In this document: one piece after another, positions 30,910 to 37,887 of the stretch
Position numbering within the stretch: the first letter of the stretch is position 1
How the letters are laid out: every line of letters begins with the position of its first letter
Virus record (IMG/VR): IMGVR_UViG_3300005617_000236
Location: 1-43,860 of that record
Length of the DNA stretch: 43,860 nt
Reading direction: 5' to 3' (one strand)
Source of the DNA: a virus
Made by a program: the position numbers and the translations under genes
The notes under the pieces: generated by a model
Database searches by the model: none
Told to the model about the DNA's origin: nothing
The model's input: only the letters and a program-made list of their open reading frames with translations

Positions 30910-32465
30910 TCCAGCTCCAAAAAGTCCTCGTGATCCGAACCGACTGACTTCTCGAGCCAGTCCCGCTCATCCGCCGACGCCTTACGGTCCACGATTTTCT
31001 GGATCATAGCCGCCTCCTGCTGGCGAAACCACTCGGAAGTGTTAGGGGCCACCTTTTTGGGCGGATCTCGGTGCAGGTAGTGCATCGCGCCCCGGAAAGC
31101 GTACAAACCCGCGTCGCAGCAGTGGTTTGCGAAGCGCGGGTCCTCCTGCGGGGGCGCCTGCGGGTCGTCCGGGTCGGGCCAGGGCTGCTTCTTCGGCAGC
31201 TCGGTCATCTCGGCGGCGTAGCTCGAGCCCAGACGCAGCTTCGCGTGCCCGGATCGCAGCTCGTCGTTCAGGAGCAGCACGTGCTCGTACTTCTCGGACT
31301 TCTTGGCCGGCTGGAACGAGTACGGGTAGCGCTTGATCACCTCGTCCACGTACATCCGCCCGCCGCCGCCCGTGTCCGCGTACATCGTCGTGATGTTGAA
31401 GCCCCTCGAGCCCAGATCTCCGATCTGTTTCATGACCTCGTCCATGGCGGAGAGCTCAGATCCAGAGAAAGACCGCTTCCAGGAGAACGCCTCGTACAGC
31501 TTGTCGTGATCAGGATGAAAACCCCACACGACCAGGGCCATGTCGTCGACCCCACCGAGGTCCCAGCCCAGCGTGTGCGTCCAGCCCTTGCCCCACGGCT
31601 GGATCTTGCCCTCCTCGAACGTGTTCCGAACCGGATCGAAGGCGTAGTACAGCGCGTTGTAGTCGTTCACCCACCGGCCGAGGTACTCGCGCACGTAGGT
31701 GGGGTGATCGTCGGCCCAGTTCCGGCGCCGCTTGAGCTCCGTGAGGTCCTCGTGGGCGTTCGGCAGGTGCGGGTTGTCGAGCAGCGACCAGTGGTGACAG
31801 CTCCAGCCGGCCCCGACGAGCGTCCCGTCCGCGTGCAGGCGCCCGGGGCTCTGCCACCTCGACGCGGTGTTCTCGTTCCCTGTGACGTCAAACCAGAACC
31901 CGCCGCAGACCACGCCCGGCGTGCCCTCCAGGTACAGCGTGCCGCGGTTGTCGAACAGGCACGGGTTCACCACGTCGTTGACGAGGCTGTACAGGTACGG
32001 CCCGAACAGCTGGGACTCGATCACGACCTCCATGTCGGTCTTGTCGCCGCGCTTCTTCTGGGCTTCCTTGTCCTTGTCGGCTCCCAGCAGCCGGATCTCG
32101 GCGCCGTTGAACAGCCGCACCGTGAGCTCGGTCTCGTTGGCCTCGTGCGCGATCTGGTGCCGGGCCAGCAGGTACATCAGCGGCTCCCAGATCAGCTGCT
32201 TGCAGCGCAGTCGGTTGATCGCCCACAGGCGAACCAGCCCGCGGGGCCGCTCGAGCGCGGTGATCGTCGCGATGCGCGTCCAGCACTCGGTCTTGCCGGC
32301 GCGGCGGGTGCACAGGGCGGCCTTCTCTCGAGCCGGATCCATCCACAGCGCCAGCTGCTTGTCGAAGAGCTCGCCGGCGATGGCGGCAACCGTGACGGCG
32401 ACGCGCTCCCGCGCTGCCTTCCGCGCGGCGACCTCAGCCAGGATGAGCTGCGCCCGGTCCTGCAA
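30906..32465 (-). CDS. terL: Terminase large subunit
   Basis: This 519-residue packaging motor and nuclease has a Walker A-like CTRRAGKTE (Lys58, Thr59) and a hydrophobic strand with EVVIES (about 146-151) in the Walker B position, though a classical Asp-Glu pair is not evident there. The C-terminal RNase H-like nuclease has GWDLGGVDD (Asp302), ADTGGGG (Asp364) and CCDAGLYA (Asp451). It uses ATP to pump DNA into the prohead and cuts the concatemer. The start at 32465 leaves a nine-base gap to the lipoprotein gene. Family assignment is strong; packaging mode cannot be judged from sequence alone. Confidence 0.9.
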   Translation of the reverse strand: MQDRAQLILAEVAARKAARERVAVTVAAIAGELFDKQLALWMDPAREKAALCTRRAGKTECWTRIATITALERPRGLVRLWAINRLRCKQLIWEPLMYLLARHQIAHEANETELTVRLFNGAEIRLLGADKDKEAQKKRGDKTDMEVVIESQLFGPYLYSLVNDVVNPCLFDNRGTLYLEGTPGVVCGGFWFDVTGNENTASRWQSPGRLHADGTLVGAGWSCHHWSLLDNPHLPNAHEDLTELKRRRNWADDHPTYVREYLGRWVNDYNALYYAFDPVRNTFEEGKIQPWGKGWTHTLGWDLGGVDDMALVVWGFHPDHDKLYEAFSWKRSFSGSELSAMDEVMKQIGDLGSRGFNITTMYADTGGGGRMYVDEVIKRYPYSFQPAKKSEKYEHVLLLNDELRSGHAKLRLGSSYAAEMTELPKKQPWPDPDDPQAPPQEDPRFANHCCDAGLYAFRGAMHYLHRDPPKKVAPNTSEWFRQQEAAMIQKIVDRKASADERDWLEKSVGSDHEDFLELE

Positions 32466-32474
32466 GGCGCCGCC

Positions 32475-32696
32475 TCAGCCCTGGTGCTCGGGCTTCAGCC
32501 GTTCTGGCGCGCAGATGCACGCACCGTCGTAGTTGTACTCGCCGAAGTCCCGGTTCAGGCTCGCGCACTGCGCGCGGCACTCCACCCGGCCCTGCTGCAT
32601 CTCCTCGGGGAGCGGACGCGGGCCGTAAGGCCCCATCGACCGCGCGGGTTCGTGCGCCATGCAGCCGGCGAACAGCAAGACGAAGAGCGTCCTCAC
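32475..32696 (-). CDS. Small lipoprotein
   Basis: This 73-residue protein begins (GTG, read as Met) RTLFVLLFAGC, a short lipoprotein signal with lipobox FAGC. The mature part has several further cysteines (about 40-60), likely in disulfides. It lies among head and packaging genes, where a lipoprotein is unexpected; a role in blocking superinfection or in lysis is possible but not shown. GTGA overlap with the upstream gene. Confidence 0.55.
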   Translation of the reverse strand: MRTLFVLLFAGCMAHEPARSMGPYGPRPLPEEMQQGRVECRAQCASLNRDFGEYNYDGACICAPERLKPEHQG

Positions 32697-33151
32697 GTGA
32701 GCGGCACCACGGTTCCGTCCGGCATGACCATGCCGGGCTTGCCGTCCGCAGTGCGACCGAGCTTCACCTTCGACTTGTCGGCCGCCTTGGGCTTGGCCTC
32801 AGACTTCAGGGTCGTGATCCCGGTCTCCGGGTCGCGCACCTTGTGGGCCGGGGTGGGCGGGGGCAGCGAAACCGCCGCATCCATCTCCTCCCAGTGCTTC
32901 ACCGACTCGACCGGGATGACCTTGGCGGCTTTGCCGACCTTGAAACTGTGCACGTGGAACACCCGGGCGGCCGGGTCGTACTCGAGCTTGCCGTCCTTGC
33001 AGCCCAGCGTCATGTCGACTGGGCCGGTCCAGGAGATCTCGCAGCCGGATCGCAGCACCAGCTGCTTGATCTTGACGCGGCCTGAGGGCTTGGGGGCTTC
33101 GACCTTGGGGGTCTCGGGCGCGGGGACAGGCGCCGGGGCTTCGGTGGGCAT
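32693..33151 (-). CDS. Hypothetical protein
   Basis: The 152-residue protein has a Pro/Ala-rich first 22 residues, a strand-rich middle with two cysteines (RSGCEISW, LGCKDGK; about 36 and 50) and a Lys-rich, probably disordered second half ending PGMVMPDGTVVPLT. Its ATG overlaps the upstream GNAT-like stop by one base. I do not recognise a family. It might be a structural or accessory protein given its place just before terminase. Confidence 0.55.
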   Translation of the reverse strand: MPTEAPAPVPAPETPKVEAPKPSGRVKIKQLVLRSGCEISWTGPVDMTLGCKDGKLEYDPAARVFHVHSFKVGKAAKVIPVESVKHWEEMDAAVSLPPPTPAHKVRDPETGITTLKSEAKPKAADKSKVKLGRTADGKPGMVMPDGTVVPLT

Positions 33152-33570
33152 CAGGACTCCAGGAGGAAGGGGTTGTACAGCGCGCCGACCGCCCTGAACA
33201 GGTCAGATCCGGCGTCGGTTCGGTGCGTGTAGCACATCGTGCTCTGAACTAACGCCGACGCGATGCCTTGGCGACGAAAATCGCGTTTCACGTACACGTA
33301 ATGGGTCACCGGGCGGGCGAATTCCCTGCACACCCATCCCAGGACCTCGTCCGGGACCCGCTCGAACACCGCCACGACCGGGGGGAAGCGCTCGATCAGC
33401 CGCTCGATGCGGCCGTTCAGGCACGTCGAGAACACGTCCGGGCGGATCTTCCGCCGCTCAGGGGCGTACTCAGCAAAACTGCGGTACCAATCCGACTTGA
33501 TCAGATTGATCTCCGCTGGCTGGACTGGTCTGATCACCAGCGGCGAGCCGCTTTTTGTCTTCAGCGACAC
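33151..33570 (-). CDS. GNAT-like acetyltransferase-fold protein
   Basis: From GTG 33570 the product has 139 residues: VIRPVQPAEINLIKSDWYRSF at the start and HYVYVKRDFRRQGIASALV (about 92-110), the last being the acetyl-CoA binding motif A of GNAT proteins (R/Q-x2-G-x-A/G). Similar GNAT-like proteins are common just upstream of podophage terminase genes; their target is unknown. The frame is open upstream but overlaps the endonuclease. Fold call is fairly good; acetyltransferase activity is not certain. Confidence 0.65.
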   Translation of the reverse strand: MSLKTKSGSPLVIRPVQPAEINLIKSDWYRSFAEYAPERRKIRPDVFSTCLNGRIERLIERFPPVVAVFERVPDEVLGWVCREFARPVTHYVYVKRDFRRQGIASALVQSTMCYTHRTDAGSDLFRAVGALYNPFLLES

Positions 33571-33947
33571 GCACTGCCTCGCAGACGGAGGTACTCGGCG
33601 GCGCGATCCAGTAGCGTAGGGCTGTCTCGGAACTTCCCCAGACCGTGGTTGCATGATTCACAGAGGATCCCACGCACGACCTTTATCACGTGGTTGTGAT
33701 CGACGTGGGTCTTCTTGCTCAAGTCCAGTGGATCTCCGCAGATCAAGCACAGCCCGTGTTGGTCCACGATGAGCTGCTCCCAGGTTTCGATCGTCAACCC
33801 GAATTTCTTCAAGCGCGCGCGTTGATCACGCGCGGCAATTTTCCCTTTGTTGTTCGCACGCCACACCCTCAGCCGTGCGTCCACCTGCTTGCGGTGACTG
33901 GCGTAGTACGTGCGCTGAGCAGCGCGTTGCTGCTCGCGCCGATTCAC
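33561..33947 (-). CDS. Recombination endonuclease VII-like HNH nuclease
   Basis: The 128-residue protein carries a clear endonuclease VII-type site: CLIC (Cys67, Cys70), HVDHNH (residues 81-86) and RGILCESCNHGLGKF (Cys96, Cys99, Asn100), with four cysteines for zinc and the His-Asp-His catalytic part. The N-terminal 45 residues are basic and probably bind DNA. T4 endonuclease VII resolves branched DNA before packaging; small stand-alone versions may also behave as homing nucleases. The gene is visibly richer in A/T than its neighbours, which hints at separate acquisition. ATGA overlap upstream. Confidence 0.85.
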   Translation of the reverse strand: MNRREQQRAAQRTYYASHRKQVDARLRVWRANNKGKIAARDQRARLKKFGLTIETWEQLIVDQHGLCLICGDPLDLSKKTHVDHNHVIKVVRGILCESCNHGLGKFRDSPTLLDRAAEYLRLRGSACR

Positions 33948-34306
33948 GGGATCACGACCAGCTTCGGAGTTCCGGCGGCATCACCGGCCTGATCAGCAGA
34001 CTGCTTCCGCTTTTCGTCTTCAGCACGAAGCCACTCCTCGAACGGGGCCTTGAGGTACTCCTTCAAGAAGCGCAGGAACTGCACGTGGCGCTCCTTGTCT
34101 CGCTCGAACTGCGCGACCTTGTCGGCGTGCTGGGCGTCGAGCACGGGCTTCACGGCCTGCCGCACCGCCGGCAACCAGCTGAACGCCGCGCCGAGCTCGG
34201 TCCCGTCCTTGGCCCGGATCCGACAGACACCTTTCTCAACCCCCAGGGTCACGCCCTGCCCAGGATAGGCTTTCTCGATGAGATCTTTTGCTTCTGCGAG
34301 GGTCAC
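33944..34306 (-). CDS. Hypothetical protein
   Basis: This 120-residue protein starts from GTG 34306 (GTGA overlap). It opens with a helix and strands (LAEAKDLIEKAYPGQGVTL, VCRIRAKDG), then AVRQAVKPVLDAQHADKVAQ, then a long charged helix (FERDKERHVQFLRFLKEYL) and a short hydrophobic end. No family is recognised. Position in the group before terminase suggests a late accessory or packaging-related role, not shown by sequence. Confidence 0.55.
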   Translation of the reverse strand: MTLAEAKDLIEKAYPGQGVTLGVEKGVCRIRAKDGTELGAAFSWLPAVRQAVKPVLDAQHADKVAQFERDKERHVQFLRFLKEYLKAPFEEWLRAEDEKRKQSADQAGDAAGTPKLVVIP

Positions 34307-34599
34307 GAGGCGTCCTCCTCGATCAGGACTTCGCCCATGGGGCCGTGCAGCTTGAACGACTTGCCGACCTGCACGGACTCGTACCTCACCGGCTTCTGGT
34401 ACGCGGCGTTCATGGGCGCGTAGGCCGCCGGCGCAGCGTCCGGCCTCGCCCACCGCATGTCGGCGTCCTCCTGCCTGACGTTCGCGCCGAGCGCCACGCG
34501 CAGGTACGAAGGGGTGGCGAGCTTGATCGACTTCACGCGGATGTTCTGCCGCGCGGCCACGATCAGCATCTCGATCACGGCTTCTGCGTCTCGGGTCAT
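34303..34599 (-). CDS. Hypothetical protein
   Basis: The 98-residue protein begins with a helix (RDAEAVIEMLIVAARQN) and continues as strands (IRVKSIKLATPSYLRVALG; VQVGKSFKLHGPMGEVLIEED). It is compact and soluble, with a Pro/Ala-rich loop in the middle. It is coupled by 4-base overlaps to the Acb2-like gene upstream and another unknown gene downstream. No family is recognised. Confidence 0.55.
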   Translation of the reverse strand: MTRDAEAVIEMLIVAARQNIRVKSIKLATPSYLRVALGANVRQEDADMRWARPDAAPAAYAPMNAAYQKPVRYESVQVGKSFKLHGPMGEVLIEEDAS

Positions 34600-34826
34600 T
34601 TCTGGCAGCCCTTGTTGACCGCCATCGCCTTCTTCGCGAAGAAGCAGGCCTCCTCGAGCTTCGTCTTGACGATCGAGAACTCGCGGGAGATCGGCGACGC
34701 CTGCAACTCCGGATCGCCACAGAGGAACGTCAACTTCGCGAGCAGGTCGTCGAACTCCGACGCGATCTGGTTCGCACGTCCCTTGCCGAGGTCATTCAAC
34801 TCGTGAAACGCAAACAGCGGGTTCAT
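34596..34826 (-). CDS. Acb2-like protein, candidate anti-CBASS nucleotide sponge
   Basis: From ATG 34826 (AAAGG nine bases upstream) the product has 76 residues in three predicted helices. The last helix carries SREFSIVKTKLEEACFFAKK, matching the SRE-x-S-x3-TKLEEA-x2-A pattern I know from Acb2/Tad1-hairpin phage proteins. Acb2 forms hexamers that bind cyclic di- and trinucleotides and so block CBASS and similar signalling. The size fits the family (about 70-95 residues). A GTG at 34859, overlapping the upstream stop, would add eleven residues. Family resemblance is good by eye but the helix-turn positions before it are less clear; ligand binding is inference. Confidence 0.6.
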   Translation of the reverse strand: MNPLFAFHELNDLGKGRANQIASEFDDLLAKLTFLCGDPELQASPISREFSIVKTKLEEACFFAKKAMAVNKGCQK

Positions 34827-34855
34827 CAGACACAGCCTTTCTGCCGCGGTGCGGC

Positions 34856-35359
34856 TCACTCGTCGTAACAGGGCTCGCGCGCTTCCGCCAACCAGATCGA
34901 CATCGCCACGTCCGCCGGCGGCACGTCTTCGCCGGCGTAGACGACCTCTTCCGGGCCGGGGTCGAGGGCGCGGTGCCCGCGCTCGGCCAGGACCTTGATG
35001 GCCTCGATCTCGAGCTCGCGGTCGCTCAGCGCCCGGATCGCGTCGAGCTCCCGCGTCTCCTCCTCCGCCTTGCGGACCTCGGTCTGCGCGACGGCCTTCC
35101 CGTGGATGGCCTCGTGCAGGAACATCGCCGCGCGGAGCCGCACGTCGCTCGAGGGGATGATCGGCGCGCTCACGCGGCCGTCCGGGAGGTTCGCGAACCA
35201 GGGCTCGCCCTTCGCCAGGGAGAAGAGGATCTCGTGCAGCTTGTCGGAGTCGTCGCCGATCAGCTCGCGCACCGACTCGCGCCAGTTACGCGAGCGGCCC
35301 TTCATGGCTGCGTTCAAGACTTGGATGGCGCCCACGCTCCCGGAGTAACCGCTCCGCAT
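34856..35359 (-). CDS. First late gene, possible small terminase or packaging protein
   Basis: This 167-residue protein is the first gene of the minus-strand block. After a short start, NWRESVRELIGDDSDKLHEILFSLAKGE (residues about 24-51) reads as two helices; VRLRAAMFLHEAIHGKAVAQ (73-92) resembles the helix-turn of small terminase-like proteins, followed by a charged coiled coil (95-130) and an acidic end. The location, several genes before the large terminase, allows a small-terminase role, but other functions are possible. A second ATG at 35305 is an alternative start; neither has a strong Shine-Dalgarno. Confidence 0.5.
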   Translation of the reverse strand: MRSGYSGSVGAIQVLNAAMKGRSRNWRESVRELIGDDSDKLHEILFSLAKGEPWFANLPDGRVSAPIIPSSDVRLRAAMFLHEAIHGKAVAQTEVRKAEEETRELDAIRALSDRELEIEAIKVLAERGHRALDPGPEEVVYAGEDVPPADVAMSIWLAEAREPCYDE

Positions 35360-35397
35360 CGGGAAATCTATCCCGACTGGGACGCCGAATTCTCGAT

Positions 35398-35414
35398 TTA
35401 GCGCACCGCGTTAA
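35398..35414. promoter_or_regulatory. Palindromic operator-like box 1
   Basis: TTAGCGCACCGCGTTAA is an imperfect 17-bp palindrome with half-sites TTARC/GTTAA. It lies 39 bases upstream of the first minus-strand gene. The same motif recurs at 35530 and 35616, which suggests binding sites of one dimeric regulator. No regulator gene can be tied to it. Confidence 0.5.
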
Positions 35415-35420
35415 TTCAGG

Positions 35421-35468
35421 CGACCGATTTAACGGTCGCGAAAAATCAATTTTTGGTCAAAATCGGTC
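35421..35468. repeat. Nested inverted repeats with A/T hairpin
   Basis: CGACCG-ATTTAA-CGGTCG (35421-35438) is a 6-bp stem with A/T loop. GACCGATTT (35422-35430) also pairs perfectly with AAATCGGTC (35460-35468), and between them lies AAAAAT-CA-ATTTTT. Alternate pairings of this sort are seen at replication origins and attenuators; here only the structure is observed. Confidence 0.5.
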
Positions 35469-35529
35469 CCGACGAATTACGGGAAGCACATTTTCATCAC
35501 CCCCCACCCGGCTTGGGGTCGATCGACTT

Positions 35530-35546
35530 TTAACACACCGCGTCAA
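35530..35546. promoter_or_regulatory. Palindromic operator-like box 2
   Basis: TTAACACACCGCGTCAA matches boxes 1 and 3 with a changed right half-site (GTCAA). It is the weakest copy and lies 132 bases from box 1 and 86 bases from box 3 (start to start). Confidence 0.45.
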
Positions 35547-35615
35547 CCTACACGCCCTCACACGCAGTGAATCCGAGGGGTTAGCGATGGCCTGGATGCT
35601 GCATGAGATCTCGAT

Positions 35616-35632
35616 TTAACGCACTGTGTTAA
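35616..35632. promoter_or_regulatory. Palindromic operator-like box 3
   Basis: TTAACGCACTGTGTTAA is the most symmetric copy: the outer TTAAC/GTTAA halves are perfect and the core CA-x-TG is also symmetric. The flank TCGATT before it is shared with box 1, so the repeat unit is about 22 bases. Confidence 0.55.
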
Positions 35633-35845
35633 TGATCCGGCCCGATCCCTGGTGGCGTCCGCTATAGCGGAGGGTCATCCGCCATCCTGACAGCCTTGAG
35701 CGGATCACGCGCGGCATCCTACCCAGCCTGCGGATCGCTGCACAGCGGCGAAATGTGGGCGCTTCGCTCTCTTCTGATCCCTGATCCTTGATCAAGAGAG
35801 TAGAAGGTATAGAAGAAAGAGAGACTAGTAGTACACCAGGGAGTA

Positions 35846-35875
35846 GTGACATGGTGATGAGCTGTTAGTTATACC
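35846..35875 (+). promoter_or_regulatory. Candidate sigma70-type promoter for right block
   Basis: GTGACA (35846-35851; consensus TTGACA) and TATACC (35870-35875; consensus TATAAT) are separated by 18 bases, in a locally A/T-richer stretch about 120 bases before the first gene of the right block. It is the best match I see in the region but not a strong one. Confidence 0.35.
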
Positions 35876-35932
35876 AAGGATGGCGCTTTTCCGAGGATCA
35901 CGACACAAAACGGCTGTTTCCCCAAGCGTTAC

Positions 35933-35950
35933 AGGATCTTGCGTGATCCT
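35933..35950 (+). repeat. Inverted repeat upstream of the first right-block gene
   Basis: AGGATC-TTGCGT-GATCCT can form a 6-bp hairpin. The right arm with its flank, CGTGATCCT (35942-35950), is the reverse complement of AGGATCACG, which occurs at 35894-35902 and again at 35987-35995 over the ribosome site and start of the next gene. Confidence 0.4.
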
Positions 35951-35994
35951 TTGACGTCTCCAAACCCGTTCCACACCCGTTTTTGGAGGATCAC

Positions 35995-36306
35995 GTGAGT
36001 AATTACAACCACTTGAAGTCACAGTACGCTGAGATCGTGCTCAAGCTCTCAGCTCACAAGCAAACGGGGGTCGCGCTCAAGGCTGAGTACGAGCGCATCA
36101 AGGCGGCCCTGGGGGCTGCAAAAGCCGCTGAAGCTCGCGAGCGGCGCGAGGAAAGGGACATTCGCCAGATCGAGCGCGACACGGCGCAGCTCCACGCGGC
36201 GTGGCGCCGCCAACAGGCTGATCAGGCCTACCGCGCGGCGCATCCTGCGCAAGCTGGTGTAGACTCGCGCCCACAGTCTGACCGGGATTCGGACGATCTC
36301 GAGTAA
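35995..36306 (+). CDS. Coiled-coil protein, first gene of right block
   Basis: The 103-residue product starts from GTG 35995, which is preceded by GGAGGA at 35985-35990. It is almost entirely helical and charged; residues 15-85 alternate Ala, Arg, Glu and Lys as in a coiled coil (AKAAEARERREERDIRQIER). The acidic end (DRDSDDLE) is probably disordered. As the first gene after the control region it could be an early regulator, but no DNA-binding motif is evident. No family is recognised. Confidence 0.6.
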   Translation: MSNYNHLKSQYAEIVLKLSAHKQTGVALKAEYERIKAALGAAKAAEARERREERDIRQIERDTAQLHAAWRRQQADQAYRAAHPAQAGVDSRPQSDRDSDDLE

Positions 36307-36364
36307 GTCAGATCCAGCGCATCGGGGGCTTGCGCGCGGCGCGCGGTGTGCAGTAGACGGCGGC

Positions 36365-36526
36365 ATGACCACTTGCTACCACGCACACCTCACGCTGTAC
36401 GCCGTGCTCGCGCTTCATGACCCCTTCTTCGGGAGCTGCTACGGCCGCTCGCTGCGCTTCGAGATCGAGATCAACCCCCAGCGCTTCCACTTCTGTGGTA
36501 ACATCCCCACGCCCAAGAAAGGCTAG
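36365..36526 (+). CDS. Small hypothetical protein
   Basis: This 53-residue peptide starts from ATG 36365, with no obvious Shine-Dalgarno, and ends two bases before the ATPase gene. It has four cysteines (residues 4, 25, 44 and the region between) and several histidines and aromatic residues (CYHAHLTLYAVLALHDPFFG), and an FEIEINPQRFHFCG segment that looks like paired strands. It may bind a metal. No family is recognised; the lack of a good ribosome site lowers confidence. Confidence 0.4.
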   Translation: MTTCYHAHLTLYAVLALHDPFFGSCYGRSLRFEIEINPQRFHFCGNIPTPKKG

Positions 36527-36528
36527 TC

Positions 36529-37878
36529 ATGGCACGCCCCTTCAAGACCAACCCCACACCGGTCGCAGACTTCAACCTGCGCGAGACCGGCCCCATCTCC
36601 ACGTCCGACGCCATGAAGCGCACCGGGGGCAAGGGCTACAAGGCCTTTGCCCCCGGTGAGACCGTCGACCGCGACCCCTGCCCCACGTGCGCCGCCAAGG
36701 TCGCGTGGGCGTTCACCAAGAAACGCGACGCGAACGGCGTTGCCCAGAGCTACGTCTACGCGCGCTGCACCGGCTGTGCGCAGACCTGGGGCTTTCGCGA
36801 CTTGCCCCAGAACCCGAAGCCCACCCCCCCGCCGTCCCACCCCCAGGAGAAACCCGACATGCCGACCCCCACACCTCAGCCGTCCCCCTCGACGTCCCTC
36901 GACGCCGTTCTCAACGCCATGATCAGCGGCGCGGTAGGCGACAGGATCAAGACCCTCGAAGAGACCTGTCTTGAGCTGGCGAAGTCCGCCAACAAGCTCG
37001 ATCCCGAGGCGATCAAGCGCATGGTCGCTGACGCCACCGACAAGGCGACGATCGTGCGCCTGATCGAAGAGACGCTCAACTCGGCGCGTAAGGTGGAGAT
37101 CACGATCCCCAGCATGCCTGACGTGAAGTTCACCGGCCGCGCGCACCCTGCCCTGGGGGTCGTGCTCAAGCTGATCGCGGCGGGTGAGGTGTTCTTCATG
37201 ATCTGCGGTCCCGCGGCCAGCGGCAAGTCGACGCTCGCGAAGCAGGTCGCTACCGCCCTCAAGCGCAAGCTGACCGCGGTCTCGATCAACGAAACCATGA
37301 CGCGGGAAGAGCTGCTCGGCTGGCGCGCGCCCAACATCAGCGACGGAACCCAGCGCTACACCCCCAGCGCCGTCGTCGAGGGGTGGGAGCGTGGTGACGT
37401 GATCCTGTTGGACGAAGTCGACCGCGGCAACCCGAACACTCTCTGCGCCCTCAACTCGATCGAGCAACGCGTGCTCTACGTGCCGCGCGCTGACAGCGAG
37501 GGTGGTAGCGAGGCGAAGATGGGCGAGGGTGCAGTGGTGATCTGCACTGCCAACACCTACGGCACGGGCGCGAGTCGTACCTACGTCGGCGCGAATCAGC
37601 TCGACGCGGCTTTCCTCGACCGCTTCTACGTCATGGAATGCGGCTACGATCGCGACCTGGAGATCGAGATCTCAGGCAGCCCTGAGGCGGTCGACCTGAT
37701 CACCGCGGCGCGCAAGCAAGCCGACGCGCGGCAGGTGCGGCGCCCGCTGACGACTCGCATGGCGCGGCGCGCGGCGCGGGACGCCAAGCTGGGTGCCCTG
37801 CCCCTCAAGGGCGCGTTCAAGGCCCTGTGCGTCGGCGCGGGGTGGACTGAGACCGAAATCAACACTGTCTGGAACTAG
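36529..37878 (+). CDS. MoxR-like AAA+ ATPase with N-terminal zinc finger
   Basis: The 449-residue protein has a C-x2-C pair (CPTC, about residue 51; CTGC, about 82) forming a probable zinc ribbon, a Pro/Ser-rich linker, a helical part (125-205) and then an AAA+ domain: Walker A GPAASGKST (227-235), Walker B VILLDEVD (291-298), an asparagine-bearing sensor region (VICTANTYGTG) and LDRF (about residue 361). The pattern is that of MoxR/CbbQ-type ATPases, which remodel proteins together with a VWA-domain partner. The gene downstream looks like such a partner. Role in the phage is unknown. Confidence 0.8.
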   Translation: MARPFKTNPTPVADFNLRETGPISTSDAMKRTGGKGYKAFAPGETVDRDPCPTCAAKVAWAFTKKRDANGVAQSYVYARCTGCAQTWGFRDLPQNPKPTPPPSHPQEKPDMPTPTPQPSPSTSLDAVLNAMISGAVGDRIKTLEETCLELAKSANKLDPEAIKRMVADATDKATIVRLIEETLNSARKVEITIPSMPDVKFTGRAHPALGVVLKLIAAGEVFFMICGPAASGKSTLAKQVATALKRKLTAVSINETMTREELLGWRAPNISDGTQRYTPSAVVEGWERGDVILLDEVDRGNPNTLCALNSIEQRVLYVPRADSEGGSEAKMGEGAVVICTANTYGTGASRTYVGANQLDAAFLDRFYVMECGYDRDLEIEISGSPEAVDLITAARKQADARQVRRPLTTRMARRAARDAKLGALPLKGAFKALCVGAGWTETEINTVWN

Positions 37879-37887
37879 ATCAGGTTG

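Larger units (their letters stand above)
35360..35994 (+). promoter_or_regulatory. Divergent intergenic control region
   Basis: This is the largest stretch without a convincing gene (635 bases). It separates the late minus-strand block from the right plus-strand block and should hold promoters for both. It is richer in A/T than the rest and contains three copies of a 17-bp palindrome, a long-range 9-bp inverted repeat around 35422-35468, a 14-bp palindrome (35658-35671), CTTGATCAAG (35787-35796), and repeated GGATCACG motifs. It is the best place in the window for an operator region or replication origin. Confidence 0.7.

Noticed and set aside
35616-35852. A 78-codon minus-strand frame in the control region
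   Set aside because: It begins without a ribosome site, runs through the palindromes and repeats, and its residue composition is not protein-like; the region is better read as regulatory.
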